From Cobetia marina (GTDB lineage: Bacteria; Pseudomonadota; Gammaproteobacteria; Pseudomonadales; Halomonadaceae), in NCBI RefSeq assembly GCF_001720485.1, contig NZ_CP017114.1, positions 1,488,001 to 1,552,000 on the forward strand: DNA of 64,000 bases, read 5' to 3'. Each line of letters starts with the position of its first letter. Within the stretch, counting starts at the first letter, position 1. The notes beneath the pieces are model-generated. The model made no database searches. It had not been told where the DNA came from and saw nothing but the letters and a program-made list of their open reading frames with translations. The position numbers and the translations under genes were made by a program. Positions 9,090-19,527 of this stretch are shown one piece after another.

Positions 9090-9340
9090 GAGGGCTTTCC
9101 TGGAGGAGTCGGGGAGGCAAGGATTCCGGAGTGATTACGCCGGCGCATGGCGCGGTGGCCGGGATGGATCATTGTCCATGTCAGAAGGAGCCGCGGAGGG
9201 CAATGCATCATCAGCGTGCTGCTGATGCTGACGTGTCCTGCTCGACTTTCGCCCGCTGCACCAGTCAAGGCCATGCTTTTGACTGGTAATCTCCTCATTA
9301 CGCCATACCAAGGATGAGTTTTGTGCACGATATTCAGTAA

Positions 9341-9357
9341 TTCACCTGTTTGGTGCA
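9341..9357. promoter_or_regulatory. NtrC-like binding site 1 upstream of urtA
   Basis: TTCACCTGTTTGGTGCA is a 17-bp near-palindrome very close to the enterobacterial NtrC consensus (TGCACC-N5-GGTGCA). Its centre is about 165 bases upstream of the predicted start of transcription, a typical enhancer distance. Confidence 0.65.
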
Positions 9358-9382
9358 AATGGCTGGCTGGCATATTTTTGAT

Positions 9383-9399
9383 TGCGCATATTTGGTGCG
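9383..9399. promoter_or_regulatory. NtrC-like binding site 2 upstream of urtA
   Basis: TGCGCATATTTGGTGCG is a second 17-bp NtrC-like element. Its centre is 42 bases from the first, about four helical turns, so both would face the same side of the DNA. It is weaker in its left half. Confidence 0.55.
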
Positions 9400-9487
9400 G
9401 CTTATATGCAAAACGATATCGAGATTTCCTTTTGGCTGAACGATGGCAACGCACGGCACCGATGTTTCGTGCGATTGCCTGCTTTGC

Positions 9488-9503
9488 TGGCACATCAATT
9501 GCA
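9488..9503 (+). promoter_or_regulatory. Sigma-54 promoter of the urt-ure block
   Basis: TGGCACATCAATTGCA carries the GG-N10-GC spacing of RpoN promoters and matches the TGGCAC-N5-TTGCA consensus. Transcription would start near 9514, giving a leader of about 36 bases before the GTG start of urtA. Confidence 0.8.
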
Positions 9504-9549
9504 CTACCTCAGTCGGGATAACAAGTACAACAAGATACGAGGGAATGTC

Positions 9550-10848
9550 GTGAACAAGAAAATTGCTGCCGCAATGCTGTCCGCCTGTGTCGGTTTCTCG
9601 CTGGCCAATGTCGCCCAGGCGGAAGAGGGGCCGATCAAGGTCGGCATCCTGCATTCACTGTCCGGCACCATGGCGATCAGTGAATCGACACTGAAAGACA
9701 CCATGTTGATGCTGATCGAGAAGCAGAACGAGAAGGGCGGGCTGCTGGGACGCAAGCTGGAGCCCGTCGTGGTCGACCCGGCCTCCAACTGGCCGCTGTT
9801 CGCCGAGAAGGCGCGTGAACTGCTGGCGCAGGACAAGGTCGACGTGATCTTCGGCAACTGGACGTCCGTCTCGCGCAAGTCGGTGCTGCCGGTGGTCGAG
9901 GAGCTCAACGGCCTGCTGTTCTATCCGGTGCAGTATGAGGGCGAGGAGTCCTCGGAGAATGTCTTCTATACCGGGGCGGCGCCCAATCAGCAGGCGATTC
10001 CGGCAGTGGATTATCTGATGAACGATGTGGGCGTGGAGCGCTGGGTGCTGGCAGGCACGGACTATGTCTATCCGCGTACCACCAACAAGATCCTGGCCGC
10101 CTACCTCAAGTCTCACGGTGTGGCCGACGAGGATGTGATGGTCAATTACACGCCCTTCGGTCATTCCAACTGGCAGTCCATCGTCTCGGACATCAAGTCC
10201 TTCGGCAGCGCCGGCAAGAAGACGGCCGTGGTGTCCACCATCAACGGCGATGCCAACGTGCCGTTCTATCGTGAGCTGGCCAACCAGGGCATCGATGCCG
10301 AGGACATTCCGGTGGTGGCCTTCTCGGTGGGCGAGCAGGAGCTCTCGGGCATCGATACTGCACCGCTGGTCGGGCATCTCGCGGCCTGGAACTACTTCAT
10401 GAGCGTGGACAGCGACACCAACTACGACTTCATCGATGAGTGGATCGCCTACACCGGCAAGGAAGATGCGGTCACCAATGACCCGATGGAAGCCCACTAC
10501 ATCGGCTTCAACATGTGGATGGAAGCCGCTCGCAAGGCAGGCAGTGTCGAGGTCGATGCGGTCAAGGACGCCATCATCGGCGTATCCGTTCCCAACCTGA
10601 CCGGCGGCTACGCCACCATGATGCCCAACCATCACATCACCAAACCGGTGCTGATCGGCGAGATCCAGGACAACGGCCAGTTCTCCGTCGTCTGGCAGAC
10701 CCCCTCCACCGTGGCAGGCGATGCCTGGTCGGACTATCTGGAAGGTTCCAAGGACCTGATCAGCGACTGGCGCAAACCGATGGAGTGCGGCAACTACAAC
10801 GTCGTGACCCATTCCTGTGGGGCTCAACAGAACGTCGCCACGCAATGA
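9550..10848 (+). CDS. urtA: Urea ABC transporter substrate-binding protein
   Basis: 432 residues from GTG 9550, which has GAGGGA five bases upstream (9539-9544). A signal peptide (MNKKIAAAMLSACVGFSLANVAQA) is followed directly by EEGPIKVGILHSLSGTMA, the start of a mature type I periplasmic binding protein of the UrtA/AmiC family. The usual UrtA landmarks are present: NWTSVSRKSVLPV, FYPVQYEGEESS and TNDPMEAHYIGFNMW. It delivers urea to UrtBCDE. It is the first gene of a long block under a sigma-54 promoter, so it should be induced by nitrogen limitation. Two hairpins follow before urtB. A longer frame back to 9382 would run across the promoter and is rejected. Confidence 0.95.
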   Translation: MNKKIAAAMLSACVGFSLANVAQAEEGPIKVGILHSLSGTMAISESTLKDTMLMLIEKQNEKGGLLGRKLEPVVVDPASNWPLFAEKARELLAQDKVDVIFGNWTSVSRKSVLPVVEELNGLLFYPVQYEGEESSENVFYTGAAPNQQAIPAVDYLMNDVGVERWVLAGTDYVYPRTTNKILAAYLKSHGVADEDVMVNYTPFGHSNWQSIVSDIKSFGSAGKKTAVVSTINGDANVPFYRELANQGIDAEDIPVVAFSVGEQELSGIDTAPLVGHLAAWNYFMSVDSDTNYDFIDEWIAYTGKEDAVTNDPMEAHYIGFNMWMEAARKAGSVEVDAVKDAIIGVSVPNLTGGYATMMPNHHITKPVLIGEIQDNGQFSVVWQTPSTVAGDAWSDYLEGSKDLISDWRKPMECGNYNVVTHSCGAQQNVATQ

Positions 10849-10869
10849 GGCGTAGCACGTTCTGAGAGT

Positions 10870-10946
10870 GAGGCGGCGCGCATGTGAGCCTGCGTGCCGC
10901 CTCGCTGAGTGTCAGTCTCCGAGGTCGCGACGCCCTCGGAGACTGA
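10870..10946 (+). promoter_or_regulatory. Two stem-loops between urtA and urtB
   Basis: The first hairpin pairs GAGGCGGC (10870-10877) with GCCGCCTC (10896-10903). The second has a perfect 13-bp stem (10912-10924 with 10934-10946) and a 9-base loop. Neither has a T-run, so complete termination is unlikely. Such structures after a binding-protein gene often protect the upstream mRNA and make that protein more abundant than the permease. Confidence 0.6.
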
Positions 10947-11004
10947 TGACGCCTTCGCGCGTTCACCATGGATGGCCTTCTTGATGTCTATCTCCGTTGC
11001 AACG

Positions 11005-12636
11005 ATGTTCCGCTGGTGCTGGCAGAGGATGCTGCTGATCTGTCTTCTGTCATTCCCCCTGTTTGCCGCTGCCCAGTCCGAATCCGCGACTGGGCAGTCA
11101 GCGCGTCTGTCTGACGGCGCTGCCCAGACCTTGCTGACCCGACTTGCCGAGGCGCGCAATCCCGCCAAGCCGGCCGTGATCGATGAGATCGCCGTGAGCG
11201 GCGATGAGCGCGCGCGTGGCTGGCTGGAAGCCTTCTCCTCAAGCAAGCTGGCTCGCCTCAAGAGCGGCGAGCGCTTCCTGATCATCGACAGCAATCGCGG
11301 CCGCGAATGGGCCGTTTCCGACGCCCTGTCCGGCGACTCCGCCGGCAAGGTCTCGCGGCGTGAGCTCGAGACACTGCGCAGCAACAACTCGCTGCGTGGC
11401 CATATCGATGGTGTGTTGTCGATGATCGACCTGTTGTCCCCGGAGGCCGAGGTCCGGCTCGCGGCGGCGCGCGGCCTGCGCGGCAGTGTCGATGAGACCA
11501 TGGCCGAGCGGCTGCCAAGCCTGATCGAGCAGGAAGCCGATGCTGATACCCGCGCCACCCTGGCGGAGGCGCTCGCCATCCAGCAGCTGGAAGCCAATGG
11601 CGACCCTGCGGCGCTGGAGACGCTGTCCGGCAGCCTGAATGCCGCGGCGATCGCCGCCATCAATGGTGCCGCGGCCAGTGATGACCCGCAGCTGGCCAAG
11701 GCCGCCCGGGTAGCACTGGCCGGTATCGAGCAGAAGCTCAAGCTCAACAGCGGGCTCGAGACGCTCTACTTCGGCCTCTCGCTGGGCTCGGTACTGGTGC
11801 TGGCTGCCATCGGGCTTGCCATCACCTTCGGTGTCATGGGCGTGATCAACATGGCGCATGGCGAACTGATCATGCTGGGCGCCTACACCACCTGGGGCAT
11901 GCAGCAGCTGCTGCCCGGGCAGCCGGGGCTGGCACTGCTGCTTTCCATTCCCGCAGGCTTTCTGGTCGCGGCGGCGGTGGGCGTCATCATCGAGCGCAGC
12001 GTCATCCAGCACCTCAAGGGGCGTCCGCTGGAGACCTTGCTGGCCACCTTCGGCATCAGCCTGATCCTGCAGCAGCTGGTGCGTACCACCATCTCGCCCC
12101 TGAATCGCATCGTGGTCACGCCGGAGTGGATGAGCGGCTCGCTGATGATCAATGAGGCGCTGTCATTGACGCTCAATCGCCTCTACATCATCGGCTTCGC
12201 GCTGTTCGTGTTCGCCGGTTTGATGCTGATCATGCGCCGCACCCGTCTCGGGCTCGAGGTGCGGGCGGTGACCCAGAACCGTGCCATGGCGCGCTCGATG
12301 GGCATCAAGGCGACGCGTGTCGACATCATGACCTTCGCACTCGGCTCCGGCGTTGCCGGCCTTGCCGGTGTCGCGCTCTCGCAGATCACCAACGTCGGGC
12401 CGAACCTGGGCCAGAACTACATCATCGATTCCTTCATGGTGGTGGTGTTCGGTGGGGTCGGCAATTTGTGGGGCACGCTGGTGGCCGGCATGTCGCTGGG
12501 GCTGCTCAATCAGTTCCTCGAGCCCTGGGCGGGTGCGGTCCTCGCCAAGATCGTGGTGCTGGTGTTCATCATCCTGTTCATTCAAAAGCGCCCGCGGGGA
12601 CTCTTCCCGCAGAAGGGCCGCGCCGCGGAGGGTTGA
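11005..12636 (+). CDS. urtB: Urea ABC transporter permease UrtB
   Basis: 543 residues from ATG 11005. The start is chosen because MFRWCWQRMLLICLLSFPLF reads as a signal peptide; in-frame starts at 10909, 10972 and 10984 exist and no ribosome site decides between them. UrtB has a long periplasmic N-terminal region (about residues 25-245, helical and Ala-rich) followed by a LivH-like branched-chain-type permease core with about eight helices (from LYFGLSLGSVLVLAAIGLAITFG). VFGGVGNLWGTLVAG near the C-terminus is a family signature. It forms the channel with UrtC. Confidence 0.9.
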   Translation: MFRWCWQRMLLICLLSFPLFAAAQSESATGQSARLSDGAAQTLLTRLAEARNPAKPAVIDEIAVSGDERARGWLEAFSSSKLARLKSGERFLIIDSNRGREWAVSDALSGDSAGKVSRRELETLRSNNSLRGHIDGVLSMIDLLSPEAEVRLAAARGLRGSVDETMAERLPSLIEQEADADTRATLAEALAIQQLEANGDPAALETLSGSLNAAAIAAINGAAASDDPQLAKAARVALAGIEQKLKLNSGLETLYFGLSLGSVLVLAAIGLAITFGVMGVINMAHGELIMLGAYTTWGMQQLLPGQPGLALLLSIPAGFLVAAAVGVIIERSVIQHLKGRPLETLLATFGISLILQQLVRTTISPLNRIVVTPEWMSGSLMINEALSLTLNRLYIIGFALFVFAGLMLIMRRTRLGLEVRAVTQNRAMARSMGIKATRVDIMTFALGSGVAGLAGVALSQITNVGPNLGQNYIIDSFMVVVFGGVGNLWGTLVAGMSLGLLNQFLEPWAGAVLAKIVVLVFIILFIQKRPRGLFPQKGRAAEG

Positions 12637-12639
12637 TCC

Positions 12640-13805
12640 ATGCCTGATTCACGTTCCTGGCTGGCGCGCCCCTTCACGGAGCGCTCCACCCAGATATTCC
12701 TGGCAGTCCTGACACTGTCGGTACTCGCGGTCACGCTGCTGCATGTGCTGCTGCCCGAGAGTAACCCGTTGCATGTCAGCACCTTCACCGTCACCTTGCT
12801 GGGCAAGTACCTGTGCTATGCGCTGCTGGCGGTGGCGGTGGATCTCGTCTGGGGCTACCTGGGCATCCTCAGCCTGGGCCACGGGGCCTTCTTCGCGCTG
12901 GGCGGTTACGCCATGGGCATGTACCTGATGCGCCAGGTGGGCGACCGCGGCGTGTATGGCAATCCGGAACTGCCGGACTTCATGGTCTTCCTCAACTGGC
13001 AGGAGCTGCCGTGGTTCTGGCAGGGCTTTGACATGCCCGGCTTCGCCTTCCTGATGGTGCTGCTGGCACCGGGGCTGCTGGCGCTGGTGTTCGGATTCCT
13101 GGCCTTCCGCTCCCGCGTCACCGGTGTCTATCTCTCCATCATCACCCAGGCGCTGACCTTCGCCTTGATGCTGGCGTTCTTCCGCAATGAGATGGGCTTT
13201 GGCGGCAACAACGGCCTGACCGACTTCAAGGACATTCTCGGCTTCGATCTGCGCACGGATGCGGTACGCATCGCGCTGTTCATCGCCAGCGGTGTGGCGC
13301 TGGGACTCGGTTATCTGCTGTGTCGCGGCATCGTCGGTTCCAAGCTCGGACGCGTGAGCATCGCCTGTCGCGACGCCGAGGCGCGCACGCGCTTTCTGGG
13401 CTATCGCGTCGAACGTGTCCAGCTGTTCATCTTCGTGGTCTCGGCGATGCTGGCCGGAGTGGCGGGAGCGCTGTATGTGCCGCAGGTCGGCATCATCAAT
13501 CCCGGCGAGTTCTCGCCGCTGTTCTCCATCGAGGTGGTGGTGTGGGTGGCGCTCGGCGGCCGCGCGACGCTCTACGGCGCCGTGCTGGGCGCGCTGATCG
13601 TCAATTACGCCAAGACGGTGTTCACCGGCATCATGCCGGACGCCTGGCTGTTCGCTCTCGGCGGTCTGTTCGTGCTGGTCACCGTGCTGTTGCCCAAGGG
13701 CATCGCCGGCCTGTTCGCCCAGCGTGGCTGGGGCAGGCGCTCGTCGTCCAAGGCGAAGATTGATCCGACGAACGCGACTCGTCCCACCGAGCAGGAGGCC
13801 ACGGC

Positions 13806-13809
<4 letters not shown>
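12640..13809 (+). CDS. urtC: Urea ABC transporter permease UrtC
   Basis: A 389-residue LivM-type permease. GGAGG lies eight bases before ATG 12640. Around ten membrane helices are visible, with the family segments DLVWGYLGILSLGHGAFFALGGY (from about residue 67) and VALGGRATLYGAVLGALIVNY. It pairs with UrtB in the cytoplasmic membrane. The last 30 residues (GRRSSSKAKIDPTN...) are hydrophilic and probably face the ATPases. The stop overlaps the start of urtD. Confidence 0.95.
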
Positions 13810-14629
<820 letters not shown>

Positions 14630-14633
<4 letters not shown>

Positions 14634-15478
14634 CGCAAGCGCAGATGACCGATACCCCGATGTCCCCCGCATCGCCGACCCGTGACGCGGAGACGAATGA
14701 CCCGGCGACGAATGACGTGGCGCCGCTGCTGAGCATCGAGTCGCTCAATCAGTTCTACGGCGAGAGTCATACGCTGTGGGATCTCACGCTGGAGATTCCC
14801 GCCGGCCAATGCACCTGCGTGATGGGCCGCAACGGTGTCGGCAAGACCACCTTGATGAAGTGCATCATGGGTGAGGAGAGTGTCCGTGACGGCAAGCTGC
14901 TGTATCGCGCCGAGGGCGAGGGCGGTAGTGGTGAGAACATCAGTGGCGATGCCAGTGGCGACGAGCCGCTTGATCTGACACGCCGCAAGCTCGAGGAGCG
15001 CGCCCGCCTGGGCGTCGGCTATGTCCCCCAGGGGCGTCAGATCTTCCCGATGATGACGGTGGAAGAGAACCTGCGCACCGGCCTGGCCGTACGTCGTGAT
15101 GGACTGCGTCAGATTCCCGAGCGCATCTATGAGCTGTTCCCCGTGCTCAAGGAGATGCGTCACCGGCGTGGGGGTGACCTGTCCGGCGGCCAGCAGCAAC
15201 AGCTCGCCATCGGCCGCGCGCTGGTGATCGAACCGCGCCTGCTGATCCTCGATGAGCCCGGCGAAGGCATCCAGCCCAATATCGTCGCCCAGATAGGCGA
15301 GGTCATTCGGCGCCTGATCAAGGAAGACGGCCTGACGGTGCTGCTGGTCGAGCAGAAGCTGCCCTTCGCGCGCAAGTACGCCGATCGCTTCGTGATCATG
15401 GATCGCGGCCGGCGGGTGGCCGAAGGCGAGATCGCGGCGCTGTCCGATGAATTGATCAAGCAGCACCTGACCGTATGA
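14630..15478 (+). CDS. urtE: Urea ABC transporter ATP-binding protein UrtE
   Basis: A 282-residue LivF-type ATPase, longer than the roughly 230 residues usual for UrtE. Walker A is GRNGVGKTT near residue 66, the signature is LSGGQQQQLAIGRAL, and Walker B is LILDEPGEGIQPNI, where GEGIQP is characteristic of UrtE. The additional length comes from a Ser/Thr/Asp-rich N-terminal tail of about 35 residues and an acidic Gly/Ser insertion of about 20 residues (EGEGGSGENISGDASGDEP) before the RARLGVGYVPQGRQ segment. It overlaps urtD and ureD. Confidence 0.94.
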
Positions 15479-16386
15479 CCATCCAGCGCATGATTTCCGC
15501 AGACGGCGCGACGGATGTCGCGTCCGGCCATCGCTTCGATGATCAGCGTCAGTGGCAGGCCTCGCTGGCGCTGCGCTTCGAGACCGACACCCGCGATGGC
15601 GCAGGCCCCATCACGCGACTGACGCGTCGTCGTCATCACGGCCCGCTGCGCGTGCAGCGCCCGTTCTATCCGGAAGGCCGCCACGGATGCTGCCATGTCT
15701 ATCTGCTGCACCCTCCCGGCGGGCTGGTCAGTGGTGATGCGCTGCATATCACGGCAGAGATCGAGGAAGGCGCGCAGGTGCTGTTGACCACGCCGGCGGC
15801 GGCCAAGCTCTACAAGGCGGATCGCAACGGCGTGGCCTGGGGCCAGCATACGCATCTCAAGGTCGCCGACGGCGCCACGCTGGAATGGCTGCCTCAGGAG
15901 ACGCTGGCCTTCAATGGCTCGCGCGGCGAGCAGACCACCACCCTCGAGCTTGAGGGCAATGCTCGCTGTCTGGGCTGGGAAGTGCTGGCACTCGGCCGGC
16001 CCGTCGGTGAGCTGCCCTTCGTCAGCGGCCATCTGGAACAACGCTTCCGCCTGACGCGTGACGGTAAGCCAGTGTGGATCGAGCGCCAGTCGCTGGACCC
16101 GCTGCATCCGCGCTTCATGGGGCGCTGGGGGCAGGGCGGCTGCAGTGTCCAGGCCACGCTGTGGGCGGTGGGACTTAACGATGAGGCGGCGGCCATCGAG
16201 GCCCTGCGCGAGGCGATGCCTGCCACTCCGCGATGGGCGGTGACGCGCCGCGAGGGCGTGTTGCTGCTGCGCTATCTCGGCCATGAACGCAACGAGGCCT
16301 GGGCACTGTGCCAGCAGGCATGGCAGATCCTGCGCCCGATGATGACGGGGCTTGAGGCACAGGTGCCGCGTATCTGGCTGACCTGA
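15475..16386 (+). CDS. ureD: Urease accessory protein UreD
   Basis: A 303-residue UreD/UreH protein. It binds apo-urease and helps UreF and UreG insert nickel. Recognisable landmarks are RRRHHGPLRVQRPFYPEG near residue 43, CHVYLLHPPGGLVSGD near residue 64 and LTTPAAAKLYK around residue 102, all typical of the family. The ATG overlaps the urtE stop by four bases (15475-15478), which ties the urease operon directly to the urea transporter operon. Confidence 0.95.
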   Translation: MTIQRMISADGATDVASGHRFDDQRQWQASLALRFETDTRDGAGPITRLTRRRHHGPLRVQRPFYPEGRHGCCHVYLLHPPGGLVSGDALHITAEIEEGAQVLLTTPAAAKLYKADRNGVAWGQHTHLKVADGATLEWLPQETLAFNGSRGEQTTTLELEGNARCLGWEVLALGRPVGELPFVSGHLEQRFRLTRDGKPVWIERQSLDPLHPRFMGRWGQGGCSVQATLWAVGLNDEAAAIEALREAMPATPRWAVTRREGVLLLRYLGHERNEAWALCQQAWQILRPMMTGLEAQVPRIWLT

Positions 16387-16428
16387 CCTCGAGAGCCCCC
16401 ACGCAATGACAACCACAAGAGCCACGAC

Positions 16429-16731
16429 ATGGAACTGACGCCAAGAGACAAGGACAAGCTGTTGCTGTTTACCGCAGCACTGCTGGCCGAGCGCCGCAAG
16501 GCCAAGGGCCTCAAGCTCAACTATCCGGAATCCATCGCGTTGATCAGCGCCGAGATTCTGGAAGGCGCACGCGAAGGATTGAGTGTGGCTGAGCTGATGG
16601 GGCGCGGGGCAGAGGTGCTGACCCGTGATGACGTGATGGAAGGCATCGCCGAGATGATTCCCGAGGTGCAGGTCGAGGCGACCTTCCCGGATGGCACCAA
16701 GCTGGTGACCGTTCACAACCCCATCGTGTGA
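16429..16731 (+). CDS. ureA: Urease gamma subunit
   Basis: A 100-residue UreA, the standard length. [27 protein letters not shown] and [11 protein letters not shown] in the first half and VTVHNPIV at the end are near-invariant family segments. It is the smallest of three structural subunits of the cytoplasmic nickel urease. ureB follows after eight bases. Confidence 0.97.
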   Translation: MELTPRDKDKLLLFTAALLAERRKAKGLKLNYPESIALISAEILEGAREGLSVAELMGRGAEVLTRDDVMEGIAEMIPEVQVEATFPDGTKLVTVHNPIV

Positions 16732-16739
16732 GGTGAGCA

Positions 16740-17072
16740 ATGATGATTCCCGGTGAATATCAGGTGGCGGACGGCGAGATCTCTCTCTGTGAGGACCGCC
16801 TGCGCACCACGCTCTCGGTCGGCAATCGCGGCGACCGACCGATCCAGATCGGCTCGCACTATCACTTTGCCGAGGCCAATCCGGCGTTGGTGTTCGATCG
16901 CGAGGCCGCCCTCGGACAGCGCCTGGACATCGCCTCCGGAACGGCGATTCGCTTCGAGCCCGGGCAGACGCGTGACGTCACGCTGATCCCCTTCGCCGGC
17001 AGTCGCCATATCTATGGCTTCCGTGGCGAGGTGATGGGACAGCTCAAGGATGACGGCAGTGTCGAGCGCTGA
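16740..17072 (+). CDS. ureB: Urease beta subunit
   Basis: A 110-residue Ure[13 protein letters not shown] opens the beta-structured domain, and [20 protein letters not shown] and [10 protein letters not shown] are diagnostic. Two adjacent ATG codons (16740, 16743) are possible starts, with GAGG-type bases at 16731-16737. It is separated from ureC by about 100 bases with no clear hairpin. Confidence 0.96.
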   Translation: MMIPGEYQVADGEISLCEDRLRTTLSVGNRGDRPIQIGSHYHFAEANPALVFDREAALGQRLDIASGTAIRFEPGQTRDVTLIPFAGSRHIYGFRGEVMGQLKDDGSVER

Positions 17073-17174
17073 GCGAGTGACAACCTTTCCGTCAAGGCGT
17101 CAGGCAATGGCGCCGACAGGCATTTATCTTGGAGCTCATTCAGAGACTGCGGCTCAGGGATCAAGAGGCAACCC

Positions 17175-18878
17175 ATGAAGATAGCGCGACAGGCCTATGC
17201 CGACATGTACGGCCCGACCACCGGTGACCGCGTGCGTCTGGGCGACACGGCACTGTGGATCGAGGTGGAGAAGGACTTCACCCACTATGGCGAAGAGGTG
17301 AAGTTCGGCGGTGGCAAGGTGATTCGCGATGGCATGGGCCAGAGCCAGCGCGCTGATGAGAGCGTGATGGATACCGTGATCACCAATGCGCTGATTCTGG
17401 ACTGGTGGGGCATCGTCAAGGCGGATGTCGGTCTCAAGGCCGGGCGCATCGCGGCCATCGGCAAGGCCGGCAATCCCGACACCCAGCCTGACGTGGATAT
17501 CGTGATCGGCCCGGGCACCGAGATCATCGCCGGCGAGGGCAAGATCCTGACTGCCGGCGGTGTCGACCCGCATATCCACTTCATCTGCCCCCAGCAGGTG
17601 GAAGAGGCGCTGATGAGCGGCATCACCACCATGCTCGGCGGTGGGACGGGGCCGGCCACCGGCACCAATGCCACCACCTGTACGCCGGGGCCGTGGCATA
17701 TCGGCAAGATGCTGCAGGCGGTGGATAGCCTGCCGATGAACATCGGCTTTCTCGGCAAGGGCAATGCCTCGTTGCCCGAGGGGCTGGAGCAGCAGATAGA
17801 GGCCGGCGTGATCGGCCTCAAGCTGCATGAGGATTGGGGCACGTCGCCGGCCTCCATCGACAACTGTCTGACAGTCGCCGATGCCTACGACGTGCAGGTG
17901 GCGATCCATACCGACACCCTGAATGAATCAGGCTTCGTCGAGGATACCCTGGCGGCCTTCAAGGACCGTTGCATCCACACCTTCCACACCGAAGGCGCCG
18001 GTGGCGGCCATGCGCCGGACATCATCACCGCCTGTTCGCGGCCCAACGTGCTGCCGTCCTCCACCAACCCGACGCGTCCCTACACCGTCAATACGGTGGA
18101 TGAGCACCTCGACATGCTGATGGTCTGCCACCACCTGGACCCGAGCATTCCCGAGGATGTCGCCTTCGCCGATTCGCGTATTCGTCGCGAGACCATCGCC
18201 GCCGAGGACATCCTGCATGACCTGGGTGTCATCTCGATGATGTCCTCGGATTCCCAGGCGATGGGCCGCGTGGGCGAGGTGATCTGTCGTACCTGGCAGA
18301 CGGCGCACAAGATGCGCGAACAGCGCGGCCTGCTGGCAGAAGACAGCGAGCGCGGCACCGACAACTTCCGCGCGCGTCGCTATATCGCCAAGTACACCAT
18401 CAACTCGGCCATCACCCATGGCATCGCCCATGAAGTCGGCTCCATCGAGGTCGGCAAGCTGGCGGACCTGGTGCTGTGGTCGCCGGCATTCTTCGGAGTC
18501 AAACCGGCCTGCATCCTCAAGGGCGGCATGATTGCCGCCGCACCCATGGGCGACCCGAATGCCTCGATTCCTACACCGCAACCGGTGCATTACCGGCCGA
18601 TGTTCGGCGCCTTCGGCAAGGCGGCCAGTGCCACGCGCCTGACCTTCGTCAGTCAGGCGGCGCTCAAGGCCGGTGTCGGGGAAGCGCTGGGGCTCGACAG
18701 TCCGCTGTCCGCCTGCCGCGACGTGCGTCAGGTGCGCAAGTGCGACATGAAACTCAATGACGCCTGCCCGGAGCTCAAGGTCGACCCCGAGACCTACGAA
18801 GTCTTCGCCGACGGTGAGCTGCTGACCTGTGAGCCAGCCAGCGAGCTGCCACTGGCCCAGCGCTACCACCTGTTCTGA
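17175..18878 (+). CDS. ureC: Urease alpha (catalytic) subunit
   Basis: A 567-residue UreC, the normal size. It hydrolyses urea to ammonia and carbamate at a di-nickel centre. Metal ligands are visible in [11 protein letters not shown] (near residue 133) and in GLKLHEDWG (near residue 216), whose lysine is carbamylated and bridges the two nickel ions. The mobile active-site flap is MVCHHLD near residue 320. All catalytic motifs appear intact, so the enzyme should be functional. An AGAGG ribosome site precedes ATG 17175. Confidence 0.98.
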   Translation: MKIARQAYADMYGPTTGDRVRLGDTALWIEVEKDFTHYGEEVKFGGGKVIRDGMGQSQRADESVMDTVITNALILDWWGIVKADVGLKAGRIAAIGKAGNPDTQPDVDIVIGPGTEIIAGEGKILTAGGVDPHIHFICPQQVEEALMSGITTMLGGGTGPATGTNATTCTPGPWHIGKMLQAVDSLPMNIGFLGKGNASLPEGLEQQIEAGVIGLKLHEDWGTSPASIDNCLTVADAYDVQVAIHTDTLNESGFVEDTLAAFKDRCIHTFHTEGAGGGHAPDIITACSRPNVLPSSTNPTRPYTVNTVDEHLDMLMVCHHLDPSIPEDVAFADSRIRRETIAAEDILHDLGVISMMSSDSQAMGRVGEVICRTWQTAHKMREQRGLLAEDSERGTDNFRARRYIAKYTINSAITHGIAHEVGSIEVGKLADLVLWSPAFFGVKPACILKGGMIAAAPMGDPNASIPTPQPVHYRPMFGAFGKAASATRLTFVSQAALKAGVGEALGLDSPLSACRDVRQVRKCDMKLNDACPELKVDPETYEVFADGELLTCEPASELPLAQRYHLF

Positions 18879-18939
18879 AGGCCTGTTCTGAGGGCCTGTT
18901 TCAAGTGCCTGTTCTGACTCCCTATTCGAGATTGACGCC

Positions 18940-19527
18940 ATGATGGAACTGATACATCGCCTGCCAGACGCCAGTGGATCAGGCGACCCAGCGAGCGCTC
19001 ACACCGAGGCAGAGCCTCTGGATATCTTGACTCTGCCGCTGGAGCTGCGCATCCGTGGGCGGCTGCGTGCCACCACGGACGGCGGGCGCGAGGTCGGCCT
19101 GTTTCTGGATCGCGGACCGGTGCTGCGTGACGGCGATCGGCTGGCCTCGCGCGAGGGCGAGGTAATCTGCATCCGCGCCGCGGATGAGCCGGTAGTGACT
19201 GCCCACATCGCCGCCGGGCGTCCGATGGCGGCGCTCTGCTATCACCTGGGCAATCGCCATGTGCAGCTGGCGATCGGCATGCAGGATGAAGGGACCGACA
19301 CGGAAACCGGCTGGGTGCGCTTCCCGCCGGATCACGTGCTGGAAGCGCTGGCCGAGCGCCTTGGCGCGACCCTCACCCATCACGAGGCGCCCTTTGATCC
19401 TGAGTCGGGCGCCTATGCCCAGGCGGGACAGGGGGCTCATTCTCACGATCATGGTCATTCGTACGGGCATGAGCACAGCCACGATCATTCTCACAGCCAC
19501 GCCCATGAGCACACGCATGAGCACTGA
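18940..19527 (+). CDS. ureE: Urease accessory nickel metallochaperone UreE
   Basis: A 195-residue UreE. The N-terminal domain (about residues 20-85) is followed by the metal-binding domain with CYHLGNRHVQLAIG. A long histidine-rich tail begins at about residue 163 (SHDHGHSYGHEHSHDHSH and on to the C-terminus), as in Klebsiella UreE, and should store several nickel ions. The preceding 60 bases contain imperfect GGCCTGTT repeats (18884-18923). The 3' end overlaps ureF. Confidence 0.93.
   Translation: MMELIHRLPDASGSGDPASAHTEAEPLDILTLPLELRIRGRLRATTDGGREVGLFLDRGPVLRDGDRLASREGEVICIRAADEPVVTAHIAAGRPMAALCYHLGNRHVQLAIGMQDEGTDTETGWVRFPPDHVLEALAERLGATLTHHEAPFDPESGAYAQAGQGAHSHDHGHSYGHEHSHDHSHSHAHEHTHEH

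Noticed and set aside
9382..9549. N-terminal extension of urtA to 9382
   Set aside because: It would run through the sigma-54 promoter and put 56 residues before a clear signal peptide; GTG 9550 has a good ribosome site.
19259..19516. Upstream part of the open frame of ureF
   Set aside because: It is the out-of-frame reading of ureE, including its His-rich tail; UreF begins near 19517-19532.
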